DNA from: Schoenoplectus triqueter
Taxonomy: Eukaryota > Streptophyta > Magnoliopsida > Poales > Cyperaceae
Direction of reading: 5' to 3'
Length of the DNA stretch: 29,282 nucleotides
NCBI GenBank assembly: GCA_964058805.1
Contig: CAXKVV010000989.1
Coordinates: forward strand, 1 to 29,282
Made by a program: the position numbers and the translations under genes
Notes under the pieces: model-generated
The model's input: the letters and a program-made list of their open reading frames with translations, nothing else
The model's database searches: none
Told to the model about the DNA's origin: nothing
Shown: in pieces, positions 1 through 10,400 of the stretch
Layout of the letters: the number at the start of each line of letters is the position of its first letter
How positions within the stretch are numbered: position 1 is the first letter of the stretch

Positions 1-407
1 GTTTTTTATTACAATTTTTTTATTTCTAGATGAACTAAAAAAAATATCCAGACACTTAATTATCTTGATGCCGCCTCTGCTTGAGAGTCATGAGAGCGTC
101 TCTTCCTCTCTTCTCTCTCATATGAGAGCTTCATTACACACAGTGTCATATGAGTTATAGTAGTGCATTATCCACTCCACACATACGACCTGTTCTAAGA
201 TAAGACGTATCATTCACCCTGAGATGAACTCTATCAACAATAAGGTCGGACACGACAGATATGTCTCACTAAAAAATTAAATTTCGAGATTCAACCATAT
301 AAGGGCCAGTTTCGACATAGAGCGGTGCGAGTGGACCAAATGTATTAATTAATGCCGCAACAAAATATAGAGAGTTTTATTGAAAGTTGATTAGTTTGAA
401 ACTTTCA
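1..407. other. Non-coding stretch, nothing assigned
   Basis: No reading frame with recognisable protein similarity. A CT-rich patch lies near 95-130. The rest looks like degenerate intergenic or old repeat DNA, but I cannot place it in a family. Confidence 0.5.
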
Positions 408-415
408 GCTGTTAG

Positions 416-1083
416 CAGGGGTGTACGTTAAATCCGTCAATCTTTCTAATCCTTCAATCCGCTGATCTGATTCATTTTTTATCGGGTTAAGAAGTTATCG
501 GATTGGGTATGAGTTGTGATTTTGACTAAACCGGTTTATTGAGTTGAGTTATGAGTTTATTTTTAGAAACCCGTCTAAATCGGATCAGGCTTTATAATCA
601 TATATAATATATATTTTTAAAATATTATATATACAATTTATTGGTTATCAGTAAAATAATTATTTAAGAGTTAAAAATTAACATTGTATTTTAATTATTA
701 TCATGTATTTTTTATTATATTTTTATTTTTTAAATGTTATATATTATTTTCTTTATAATATTAATTATTTCTTATATTTATTTTTTATAAAACACGACAA
801 GTATTTAATTTTTTAATTTATTATTTATAATTAATGTGAAATAATAATTATTTTTTATTTTTTTTCATTTTTGAGTTGTGATATCATTAATAAAATATAT
901 ATTATCTAATATTAATAAAAAAATATAAATATATTATTTAATTAAAATATTAACCCGTTTAACCCATAAAAATTTGTATGTAAAAAATTATATGAATTTG
1001 GTTAAATTAGCTACAAATTTTTTAACCCGGTATAACCGGGTTAGATTTTAATTTTCATAAAAAATCATTAATCCGCCTCCCTA
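416..1083. mobile_element. hAT-like non-autonomous element
   Basis: A 668-bp AT-rich element. The left end reads CAGGGGTGTACG and the right end, reverse-complemented, reads TAGGGAGGCGG. It is flanked by near-matching 8-bp direct repeats: GCTGTTAG at 408-415 and GCTGGTAG at 1084-1091 (7 of 8). An 8-bp target duplication is the hAT signature. Subterminal zones hold AACCCG/CGGGTT motifs in both orientations (for example 484-545 and 953-1042), as in the other GGGT-rich elements of this window. There is no coding capacity. The imperfect inverted repeat and duplication indicate an old insertion. Confidence 0.65.
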
Positions 1084-1091
1084 GCTGGTAG

Positions 1092-2548
1092 GAAAAAAAA
1101 ACACAAATATCTTAATGTCATCTGAAGTTCTGTAAACAGCTAAAAAAAGTTAGATTCTCTGCTCAAAAATCATAGTTGGGTATACAAAATGGGAAACTCA
1201 CTACTTGTTAGTAATTCTTTCTGATGCAATTTATTGACGTCAGTGTAGCGAACATTATTAATGCAGCCTAAATTAGGTATATTGTGAATTTTCATGCAAA
1301 AAATTGAATAATGGAGGTGGTCATCTATTACCATTCATCTCTTGATAGGCTGATAGCGCCGAGCATTAATTACGATCTCTTTATTCTTATAATTTATATA
1401 TCTATGAGTCTATATTGCAATTAGTCGCTGATACAAAATAAACAGCACCACATTTTCAACCCAGAGAGCGAAACCAAGCATGCTTGGTGCATAAATTTTA
1501 ATGATCCTAGATTCCGTGGAGAATGTTTTTTACTAAAGCAATTCCAGAGTTTGCGCACCTAAATACATGCAGCTAATTACGTATTAGTATATAGTAGACG
1601 GTTTTTATTTTAATTTATTTTAGCATTCAAAAATCAGGGAGGAAAAAAATATAAGCATGTCCAAAATTATTTGAAAAATCCGATATGATTTCATATGGAA
1701 TTTAAACATTTCGAATTTTTTTTACATAACTCATGCATGCAAAACGATCTCATTCGCAAGGTAATTATCCAAAAAATCCTTGAAGGTAAGCTATTTGAAA
1801 ATTCATTAAAAAAAACTAGGAATATCGAATGTTTTCGGTTGGAATTTCAAGTATTTGAATATAGTTCTTGCAAATCAATGGGCTGTGTGCCTGTGTCGTA
1901 GATTGTTATCTTTTTTTTGAATGTATACGAATATATAATTTTGCAAAAAATAATAACCTTATTTAAAATTTAGGACACTTTTTTGTTATCCGATATGTAT
2001 AATTTAAAATTATAACAGTTCTAAACAATCACCGTTAGGAGGAATGGAAGAAAAAAACATTTAAATCATATATTAAAATAAAAATAATAATCAATATGCT
2101 CGAAAATCGCACTGTCTTTATGCATTAAAAAACATGCCCGAGTTGTGATTAATTAATTTCTAATGCAAAGGAATAGAAGAACAGAATCCTGAAAACTCTC
2201 CGAAACGCTCAAAAATCTTGTATGAAGAAGCATCGATAATTCATTCCTTTATTGAGCTGTCTAAGTAAACGCCAAAGGCGCGTATTAATTCATCTCATAT
2301 CCTTTCTTCGTGGCAATTAATTTTCTAGCTAAAATATTCGTCATTCATCAGGGAACAAAACAAATTAGCAAAACCGTTGCTTTTATTTTTTTTAGCTTGG
2401 ATTGTACTGCGGGTTCACGGGAGCCGAATATCATGAGATGCCTCTTTTATTATTTTTTTTGGAAAATAAAAAAGCTTATTTTATGTCAAATAATGAATCG
2501 CTTCTTTGGATAGATAATATATAAAGCATTTTGTTATATGCAATAACA
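1092..2548. other. AT-rich intergenic, no gene seen
   Basis: Short open frames (for example 1695-1901 and 2310-2513) have low-complexity composition and no recognisable motif. No clear element ends were found. Confidence 0.5.
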
Positions 2549-2567
2549 ATATATATATATATATATA
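2549..2567. repeat. (AT)n microsatellite
   Basis: About nine uninterrupted AT dinucleotides in AT-rich intergenic DNA. Confidence 0.9.
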
Positions 2568-2570
2568 CAC

Positions 2571-3502
2571 AGTGATAATTCATGTCACAAATCTCGTCAT
2601 AATAATAAAAACTAACATGAAATTTGAAATTTAACGAATAAGTTTTCTCATAAAAAAATGCGAGATTTGATCTATATGATACTTATTTTATATTATTTAT
2701 TTTTTTCACTAATAGTGGATCAAATATATAATATTTTAACAATTTTCGTTTTTACATATGACAATTACTACCCAGCAAAAAAATAATAATATCGCAGTTC
2801 TTCTTGATTCATCCTTTCTTTTTAACTCGTCATCTATGATTATGAGCCATCATATAAACCATAAAGTGATAAATAAATAGATGAGAAACTCAAAGAGGAC
2901 CCAATATCTATCTCTCCATATAGTAAAATCTCATTTGTTATTGTGATTGCAATCTAGCTCCATTTGGCAATTGCCACCAAAAAAAGCGTCACTCTTAGGC
3001 CGCTGGCGACTCGCCACATAGATTGCTGCACCACGAGTGACTGTAATATTACAAAGGGCTCTAGAGTCTAGGATTCAATAGTTATTTTGTGACACATCAC
3101 GCATGGAGCCATGGACTATTGGACTTAGCTAGGGCGCTAGTGCCTAGGATTCTTAACGTGCCGCCAGTAACTAACTTTACCGCCTCGGTTAAATAAACAA
3201 TTAATTTTATAATAAACGGACAATATTTTGCCTCTTATCAAAAAAGAAAATAAACAATCAATTTCTTCTCTCTGAGGTCGTAAAATAAATAACCTACGGT
3301 TTTCTTTCAAAAATAATAGTAAAATAAATAAACAGTCAACAGTCACCGTTCGCCGCAAAGAAATTAGATGTCGCAATTGGTAATTTGCTAATTGCTATAT
3401 TACAAACAATATTCTCATCTCCACTTTGTTATTTATTCATATCATCAAATACAAATTTAATGATAATGACACAATCTCACATCTTAGAAAAATGAACTAA
3501 GA
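2571..3502. other. Intergenic, no gene; short degenerate direct repeats
   Basis: No coding signal. Two 21-bp direct repeats, 3056-3076 and 3132-3152, match at 18 of 21 positions and end in CTAGGATTC. Several loose copies of an AAATAAACAATCAATTT-like unit lie between 3190 and 3345. Origin unknown. Confidence 0.45.
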
Positions 3503-3598
3503 TAAATGCATCAGTTTTTATTATTAATAAGTATTATTAAATTAATATTGTTAAAAATAAGAGTGAAAACCGTAAATTTTCAAATATATGAATGGCAG

Positions 3599-3736
3599 CG
3601 CGCCACTGTCAGTGGCGCGGACGAAACGCGTCACTAGCAGTGGCGCGTTTCAAAAAAATCATGAAACGCCGCGCAGCGCCTCCATCTCACTTGCGCTCGC
3701 GCGCGTTTTGCATATATAACAAGTAAACGCGCCACT
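3599..3736. repeat. Left half of palindrome array in MULE copy A
   Basis: Holds the 21-bp palindrome at 3599-3619, a variant at about 3628-3648 and the start of a third copy near 3728 that is broken by the hAT insertion. Each could form a hairpin with a 10-bp stem as single-stranded DNA or RNA. The C+G-rich copies contrast with the AT-rich flanks. Confidence 0.8.
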
Positions 3737-3744
3737 GGCAGTGG

Positions 3745-4428
3745 TAGAGTATTGAAGACGGTCCGGTCCGGTCCAAACCCGGACGGTCCACGGTCCCACA
3801 CGGTCCACGGTCCACGGTCCCGCACGGTCCAAACGGTCCGGTCCAAGGCAGTCCAAATTCGAAAAAACCGAACCCGTCCCACCGTTGGCCCCCGGGGGCC
3901 GGACCCCCACGGGACGGTCTGGTCCGGTCCAATTTTTTTTTTATAAATCAAAAAAAATAATAATTTATCATATTTTTTAATAATAATTTTTAACTAATTC
4001 GAATTATTATTTTTAATTGTTTAAAAATCTAATAGTACTAAAAAATTAAAATATTTGTAAAAAATAAAATTTCAGAAAATTATAAAAAAATAATAAAAGT
4101 TAAAAACAAAATTTATTAATTTTTAAATAATCATTTTCATCGAATTAATTATGTATTTTTGAATAATTATGTATTTTTGAATAATTTAAAAATCAAATAA
4201 TACAAAAAATACTCACGGTCCGGTCCGGGACGGTCCGGTCCACGGTCCCGCACGGTCCACGGTCCGACACGGGTCGGCACGGTCCATTTTCGGTTGAAGG
4301 GAGGACCGACCCACCGTTGGACCGGACCGTGGCCGGGCACGGTCCGGTCCACGGTCCGGTCCGTTCCGGTCCACGATCACGGTCCGGTCCAGGACGGGTC
4401 GGACCGTGCGGTCCATTTCAAATCTCTA
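3745..4428. mobile_element. hAT-like element nested inside the MULE, GGTCC-rich
   Basis: A 684-bp insertion with a perfect 8-bp target-site duplication GGCAGTGG (3737-3744 and 4429-4436). It lies within a copy of the MULE's own palindrome. The ends are TAGAGTATTGAA and, reverse-complemented from the right, TAGAGATTTGAA. Two GC-rich arms (about 3757-3930 and 4214-4415) consist of GGTCC/CGGTCC/ACGGTCC repeats. They flank an AT-rich core (about 3931-4213) without coding capacity. Both arms share the string CCCACCGTTGG. The left arm also has a 14-bp palindrome GGCCCCCGGGGGCC at 3887-3900. Known family behaviour: hAT elements often carry clustered subterminal transposase-binding motifs. Inference: the GGTCC arrays play that role here. 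Confidence 0.85.
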
Positions 4429-4581
4429 GGCAGTGGCACGTTTCTAAAAAAAAATTAGAAACGCGTCACTGCCAGTGGCGCGTTTTCGTAAAAAAAAAAT
4501 AGAAACGCGCCACTGACAGTGGCGCGTTTCGTAAATTCAAACAGCGCGCCACTGCCAGTGGCGCACTGCCATTCGTATATT
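4429..4581. repeat. Right half of palindrome array in MULE copy A
   Basis: Contains the other half of the broken palindrome and three further copies (centres near 4471, 4515 and 4554). They are separated by A-rich linkers and lead into the right terminal inverted repeat. Confidence 0.8.
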
Positions 4582-4661
4582 TGAAATTTTACGTTTCTCA
4601 CTCTTATTTTTAATAATATTAATTTAATAAAATATATTATTACTAAAAACTGTAAATGCAT

Positions 4662-5328
4662 GCACTCAAATCTTAGACATATTTTATTTATTAAAGAGTT
4701 ACAACGTTAATACTTTCATTCGTATAAAATTAGAAATAAAAAAATATCATCATGTAAGTGATAACTCTAATATGTTTTATTTTTTAAAAATAAAACTTTT
4801 ATTATCTTAATATATATATTTTTCATATGTCATTTTCAAAGCTTGAACTTGCCTCCATCTGTACTAAATATAAAATTTATATCTTATATCCTTTTTTTGT
4901 ACCATCGAAGTGCTCCTCAAACACTTGGTGGCTAAATTCGTTTATTTATTCCATCTGTTTTGTTTCTGTTTCGGAGTCTTTGTACTCAGACCGCACGACA
5001 TGATTTTGTTGTTATTTAGAATTAAAAAAGGTAGAATTTCGTGGTCCAAGTCTGAAATAACATAGATGCATGCTCCAATTAATTTTAACCAGTGACTTTA
5101 GTGCCTCGAAAAAAATTCATATCCAACACATGAATACAAGCGAGTGTTCCTTACTTCCTTTTTTATTTTCTCGAAGTTGGAATGTTTTTTCAATGTTGTG
5201 CAAGCCACCATCTGAGATATTAACCAAATTAAATTAAATTAGTTCTAGATTGAATAACATGACACTATGACAGGAGTTACATGAGCAAGGACTGGGATTA
5301 ATATATGCTAAACTAAAGAAAAATTACG
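4662..5328. other. AT-rich intergenic, nothing assigned
   Basis: No gene, RNA gene or element boundary was recognised. Confidence 0.5.
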
Positions 5329-5336
5329 CACATGGA

Positions 5337-5764
5337 CAGTGGCGGATCTAAGATTTTGATTAGGGGGGGCAATTATCGGATTGTAATGGCTTATCGGGTT
5401 CAAACCCATTAACTAATCGGGTACTAAATAAAAAAATAATAATTTAATATATATACTTAACTAATAAATTTTTTATAAATAATAACATTTTATATATTAA
5501 AATAACAATAAAATAAAGCTCAAAGTAATAGATAATCAAGTTGATGAAGAAAGTTTTCGACTAAGGAACTTTATATTTTGATATCTTTGCATAATTATTT
5601 CATTATGCACGATATTAAATATTTTTTTCTCAATAAAAATAACCAGACAATTCAGGGGGGGGGGGCAAAAAAAATTTTCAGGGGGGCAAAGTACCGAAAA
5701 ACACTATTTTTCAAAATCCAGGGGGGGCACGTGCCCCCCCTGGATAAGGGTGGATCCGCCCCTG
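5337..5764. mobile_element. hAT MITE (428 bp) with perfect 8-bp TSD
   Basis: The ends are CAGTGGCGGATC on the left and, reverse-complemented, CAGGGGCGGATC on the right (11 of 12 identical). This resembles the CAGNGGCGGA termini common in plant hAT elements. The flanks carry a perfect 8-bp duplication CACATGGA (5329-5336 and 5765-5772). The interior is AT-rich with G-runs near 5656 and 5680. A 30-bp perfect palindrome at 5716-5745 is centred on CACGTG with seven-G and seven-C arms. There is no coding capacity; the open frame at 5578-5781 runs across the element end and is not a gene. Confidence 0.9.
5716..5745. repeat. 30-bp perfect palindrome centred on CACGTG
   Basis: Both strands read the same over 30 bp. 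A core G-box hexamer lies between a run of seven G and a run of seven C. It sits about 20 bp inside the right end of the hAT MITE and could form a stable hairpin. Confidence 0.9.
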
Positions 5765-5817
5765 CACATGGATGGAAGTAGCGCCCCAATTCCTAGAAAT
5801 TCTAGATCTAGTTCTAA

Positions 5818-6165
5818 GAACATCTCCAATGCAGCAATTGGTTCTAAATTTTTTATAACTGTCATATCGTGTTTAATTAGAGAAATTGCTAATTAAAATT
5901 AACACTCTCCAATGTAGAAACCATCTAGATTTTATTTATGTCTGGTCATTTAATGAAAATAGAAAAAAATAGATTTAGCAAAAATAATCTCCAATGTTAA
6001 ATTAAATGAGTTGCTAATATGATGTGGCAATTAGAAATGAGTTGCTAAATTAGAAACTATGATTAAAGTTTTTAAATTAGAAATTGTCTCTTCAATTCTA
6101 AAATTAAAAATTAACAATGACACATAGGAATAAAAACTCAATAAAAACTTTCTTTAGAAATACTC
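5818..6165. mobile_element. Tourist-like (PIF/Harbinger) MITE candidate
   Basis: The left end is GAACATCTCCAATG and the right end, reverse-complemented, is GAGTATTTCT. Both recall the GAGCATCTCCAA termini frequent in plant Tourist-like MITEs. A 3-bp TAA lies on each side (5815-5817 and 6166-6168), the expected PIF/Harbinger duplication. The 348-bp interior is AT-rich with repeated TTGCTAATT/AATTAGAAA motifs. The inverted repeat is only loosely conserved, so the family call is tentative. Confidence 0.55.
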
Positions 6166-6168
6166 TAA

Positions 6169-6429
6169 AACATCACATATAATGCAAAACTGACAAAAAC
6201 TACCCTTAAATGCCAAAAACCCAACGCATCATTTGAAAACCCTAACCCTAGAATAGTATTAGATGCTCGATTTGAGATTTTGAGCTGACAAGTAAAAAAG
6301 AGTGAACAATGGGGACAAAAGAGAGAGGCCACCATGATTGCGAGATACATGCACAGGACCTTTTGTAAATAAATTAATAATGTGTAATTTTTATACATAG
6401 CATCCCATGCCCTCCAGGCCTCGGCTCTG
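6169..6429. other. Intergenic with isolated telo-box-like motif
   Basis: AAACCCTAACCCTA lies at 6237-6250. Such motifs occur in promoters of plant translation genes and also as interstitial telomere-like repeats. No gene start or conserved frame follows it, so I assign no function. The open frame on the minus strand at 6165-6398 has no recognisable features. Confidence 0.35.
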
Positions 6430-6575
6430 TGTCTCTCTCTCTCCTATTGTGTCACAGTATCACTCTCTCTCCTATTGTGTCATAGTTAGTGTTGTAAAAA
6501 ACCCGGACGGGTCAGATCCGACCCGTCCCATTTTTAATACATTAACAGTATCACTCTCTCCTATTATACTCCCCT
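6430..6575. repeat. Minisatellite (about 30-bp unit), interrupted
   Basis: Three imperfect units of the form CTCTCTCCTATTGTGTCA followed by CAGTATCA lie in tandem. The boundary between the second and third is split by a 60-bp insertion at 6486-6545. Confidence 0.65.
6486..6545. mobile_element. Very short (60 bp) palindromic insertion
   Basis: Termini TTAGTGTTGTAAAAA and, from the right, TTAATGTATTAAAAA match at 12 of 15 positions. The centre, GGACGGGTC..GACCCGTCC, is nearly self-complementary. It interrupts a minisatellite. No clear target duplication was found, so the class is uncertain. It may be a derivative of the GGGTC-rich hAT-like elements. Confidence 0.45.
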
Positions 6576-7240
6576 TTCTCTCTCCTAGTGCAGGGGAGTG
6601 TGGGCCCTGGAGACAGCCCGGCATTCTCCAAGCGGACCAAGCCCATTCCATTATCAACTTAAAATAATACTAATGAAATACATAATCATGAATTAGTATG
6701 ATGATAATAACAAACTTCAGTGTATAAACCCCCCCCCCCTACATGCTTCCTCTTCTGAGCCGCCGCCGCCTGATGCTCTGGTGTATTTGGATGGTGAAAA
6801 TGATTAGTGCAGGATATTATTTTTGGGTTAGTAATTAAAAATAATTTAGGGTTAGTGGTATTTCGAAAAATATGAAAATAATGTTAATTTTTATTATTTC
6901 GGATTAGTAAAATATTTGTTTAGATGATTGAGAAAAGTGAAAGAAATAGCTAAAATAATTAATTATTTTTTATTATTTTATTTAATATTAATATGAAAAA
7001 AATATTTTTTATTATTTTCATTATCTTTATAGAAATACTAATTTGCTAAACCAATATTTCTATGATTTAGCTAATTATCACTATTTTCATGTTATTTCGA
7101 AAAATTATTTTATATTTGAATATTAAATGCTATTCCGAGCAGCAAGCTCCTCTAACTTAGCCGCTAACCCGTATAAACCACACGGTTCACAGTGACCAAC
7201 TTCTCTAAAAAATTCCTCAAAAAAATAACTTCTCTCAAAA
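6576..7240. other. Intergenic with probable old AT-rich repeat
   Basis: A C11 run lies at 6729-6739. Between about 6787 and 7136, loosely inverted motifs (TATGAAAATAATGTTAATT against CATGAAAATAGTGATAATT on the other strand) suggest a decayed MITE. No sharp ends or target duplication are visible. Confidence 0.35.
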
Positions 7241-7478
7241 CATAAATAAATAAATAAAACAGTGATTCTTATATCCTCTATCAGACTCACAAGTAGATCA
7301 AAGCTTTTAGATTTTGACCCATTGTCTCTCTCCTATCCTCTCAGGCTCTCACACTTGCTTGCACAGTTGCACTGCACACTGGAAGTGTGAGGGAATTTCA
7401 ACTTTCCCTCCACTAGAGCAAACTCTCCTTTCTATTTAACCGCGCGAGAGAGAGAGAGATCTGGCCTTATTGGAAACA
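7241..7478 (+). promoter_or_regulatory. Probable core promoter and 5' leader of the beta-galactosidase gene
   Basis: An (ATAA)n run (7242-7259) is the nearest TATA-like tract. A long pyrimidine-rich stretch (about 7322-7355) resembles the Y-patch seen near plant transcription starts. A second TATTTAA lies at 7434-7440, but it would leave a leader of only about 10-20 nt. A (GA)n run at 7446-7459 comes just before the start codon. The transcription start cannot be fixed from sequence alone. Confidence 0.4.
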
Positions 7479-10400
7479 ATGGGAGGGGAAAGCTCAGTAC
7501 CCCTAATATTTTGGGTCTTATTTTTGGGATTTTTTCTCCAAACTGCGAAATGCGAGGTGGCCTATGACAGAAAATCCCTCATAATCAATGGCCAGAGAAA
7601 AATTCTCATCTCTGGTTCAATCCATTACCCAAGAAGCACCCCAGATGTATTTCCTCTAATTCTTACCTCATTATCTTTGTAGAAGTTGGTTTCAGTTTCT
7701 CACAACAAATTCTTTAATTAACTAACATTTCTCTTTCTCTTTTTTTTTTTCTCTTTTGTGTGTAGATGTGGGAAAGTCTAGTGCAGAAGGCAAAAGATGG
7801 AGGCCTCGATGTGGTACAGACCTATGTTTTCTGGAATGGACATGAACCAACTCCTGGCAATGTACTGAGTTTTTACCATACATTAATTTTTTTTCTCTGT
7901 AAATATTGCTTCTCTGGAACTGGGAGCGCTTGTTTTGTAATTTCTCTAATGGGTATCTTTTGCATTGGCTTAATTTACAGTATAATTTCGAAGGGAGGTA
8001 CGATTTGGTGAGGTTCATAAAGACTGTACAAAAAGCTGGAATGTATGCACATCTTCGGATCGGTCCGTACATTTGTGGAGAATGGAATTTTGGGTAGGTT
8101 TCTCTCTAATTAGTCCCCTCAACCACATTAACCAATTTTTCTGTATATGAGCCGTTTTACCTGTGCTGTTTTGTAGAGGATTTCCAGTTTGGTTGAAATA
8201 TGTTCCAGGAATTAGCTTCAGAACAGATAATGAGCCTTTCAAGGTCCATTTTGCATCCCCTATTTTGAGATTAGAATGCTTCTATTTTAGGCATTTTTCC
8301 ATTTCATAACTGACATTTCTTTGTGGAATTTTCAGATGGCCATGCAAGCGTTTACCCAAAAGATTGTAGAAATGATGAAAAGTGAGAAACTTTTTGCTTC
8401 TCAAGGTGGCCCGATAATCCTCTCACAGGCAAGTTTAAATTGTCACAGTCATTATGAAACAAATTTTGATAAGGAACAACATGCAGTCAGATTGATTTTC
8501 TCTCATGTTAAAAAATAGAAAAAAACAACTGGTTTTCTTGTGCACAAGTTTATATATCATAACCTTTTTATGAACCGTCAAGGTAAAATTTCTTTGTTCA
8601 ATGCCCTATGACAACTGTACTTCTTGTTTTTTCCCCTGCTTTTTGATGTCTGAATGGAGTTGAGAAGGCATACAGAAAGTGAAGAAAACACAAAAATATA
8701 CCAAGGTGGAAGTTGAGTAATTAGCATTCTGACTTCTAAGTGTACAATACAAAATAGTAACTCTTGGGGGATGGGAACAAAATTATAGTATTTGCAAGGG
8801 CATATAAACAAATGATGTAGAACATTATTTGTTTTATCTTTAGGCTTTAGGACATGTTCTATGTTCTGGAGCTTGATTGCACACATCACTCAAGACAAGA
8901 ATTGATTTGGCCTTAAGAAAAGGGAATAAAGCAATATGCTTAATCACTATATCTGTATTTTTTTATTTGCGCAGATAGAGAATGAGTATGGTCCAGAAAG
9001 CAAAGAATTTGGGCTTGCAGGGCAGTCTTATGTCAACTGGGCTGCACAAATGGCAGTTGGACTAGGTACCGGTGTACCGTGGGTTATGTGCAAAGAAGAT
9101 GATGCTCCTGATCCAGTGGTATCAATTAATGAATTGCATTTCTAAATTCTTGTTTACTATATTTGGAGGACTGTTCATGTCGGAATACATGTGCAAAATT
9201 GGTGAAATTGTTGGATATGCAGTTTTCTTGTCATAAACAAATTCAAGCAACACTCAGGTGCTGTATTGATTTTGTTTACATGTTTTCTTTTTATTTCATA
9301 CAGATTAATGCATGTAATGGGTTCTATTGTGATGCTTTTTCCCCTAACAAGCCTTATAAGCCCACAATGTGGACTGAAGCTTGGAGTGGCTGGTACCTTT
9401 CTTCCTCCATTTATTTTCTGTTATATCACTTTACAACTAAAATATCATTTACATGATCATTGAGATTTCTATATAAATTGAAATCACAGGTTTACGGAAT
9501 TTGGTGGAACTGTTAAACAGAGACCTGCAGAAGATTTGGCATTTGCTGTTGCTCGCTTCATTCAAAAAGGAGGTTCTTTTGTTAATTATTATATGGTCAG
9601 TGTGTGGCAACACCTTTGGTATTATATTTCAAAAATATTAATTTTTTTTACCATATCCATAAATTCATTTTTTATTTATTTATTGCAGTATCATGGTGGA
9701 ACAAATTTTGGCCGTACAGCTGGAGGCCCATTTATTACCACAACTTATGATTATGACGCACCAATTGATGAATATGGTAATTTATAAGGGATTATGATGT
9801 AATTTTAACAAAATGATGTAATCCATTCTATTTTCTAACTCTTATGTGATTTTTGATTACACAGGGATGATACGCGAACCAAAATATGGGCATTTAAGGG
9901 AATTACACAGATCAATTAAATTATGTGAGCAAGTTTTGGTATCAGCTGACCCCACTGTTATTTCTCTTGGATCCATGCAAGAGGTTTGTTTAATTGTGAT
10001 GACTATAATAACAGTAATACAAATGATAAGGACAACTTAATAGAAACAAGATAAATTGTTCTTAACTTTGACAAATTATGGGTTATGGGTGGCTCTTTAT
10101 TTATGCTTTTACATTTTATTTTCAGGCACATGTGTTCCAGCCACAATCAGGAGGTTGTGCAGCATTCCTTGCAAATTATAACACTAAATCATTTGCGAGA
10201 GTTATGTTTAATAACAGGAACTATAATTTGCCACCTTGGTCAATCAGCATCCTTCCTGATTGCACCAATGTTGTCTTCAACACCGCAAAGGTAAACAACC
10301 TAACACGCCCTTCTGTTATGTTCACTTGCAAGTTGCAAGCGACTCGAAATTTTTTTTAAAACAAACTTTTATAGTGTTAACTTTCCTTCTATTCGTTATG

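Larger units (their letters stand above)
3512..4652. mobile_element. Mutator-like (MULE) non-autonomous element, copy A
   Basis: The 1,141-bp element is bounded by a perfect 9-bp target-site duplication TAAATGCAT (3503-3511 and 4653-4661), the length typical of Mutator elements. The ends begin CAGTTTTTA and close TAAAAACTG. Terminal inverted repeats of roughly 90 bp run to the shared inner motif CGAATGGCAG. Inside are six copies, one of them split, of a palindrome with arms CGCGCCACTG and CAGTGGCGCG around one variable base, spaced by GTTTC/GAAAC linkers. A shared non-palindromic patch, CAGCGCCTCCATCTCACTTG, sits near 3674-3693. A later hAT insertion fills 3745-4428. Without it and its 8-bp duplication the element would be 449 bp, close to copy B (432 bp). 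There is no transposase, so movement would need one supplied in trans. Open frames here are artefacts of the repeats. Confidence 0.88.

Noticed and set aside
3634..3951. Open frames rich in Gly/Pro/Asp/Arg on both strands between 3634 and 4416
   Set aside because: They read the GGTCC arrays of the nested hAT-like element in several frames at once. Their composition comes from the repeat and there is no domain.
6237..6250. Interstitial telomere repeat
   Set aside because: Only about two CCCTAAA-type units, too short to call a telomeric remnant and without a gene context to call a working telo-box.
6165..6398. Minus-strand open frame of 77 codons
   Set aside because: No recognisable motif, no splice or start context, and it overlaps a MITE end and a telo-box-like string.
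6407..6667. Plus-strand open frame of 86 codons
   Set aside because: It runs through the CT-rich minisatellite and its 60-bp insertion.
7722..8889. Minus-strand open frames opposite beta-galactosidase exons and introns
   Set aside because: They are shadows of the real exons on the plus strand and cross introns without regard to splice sites.
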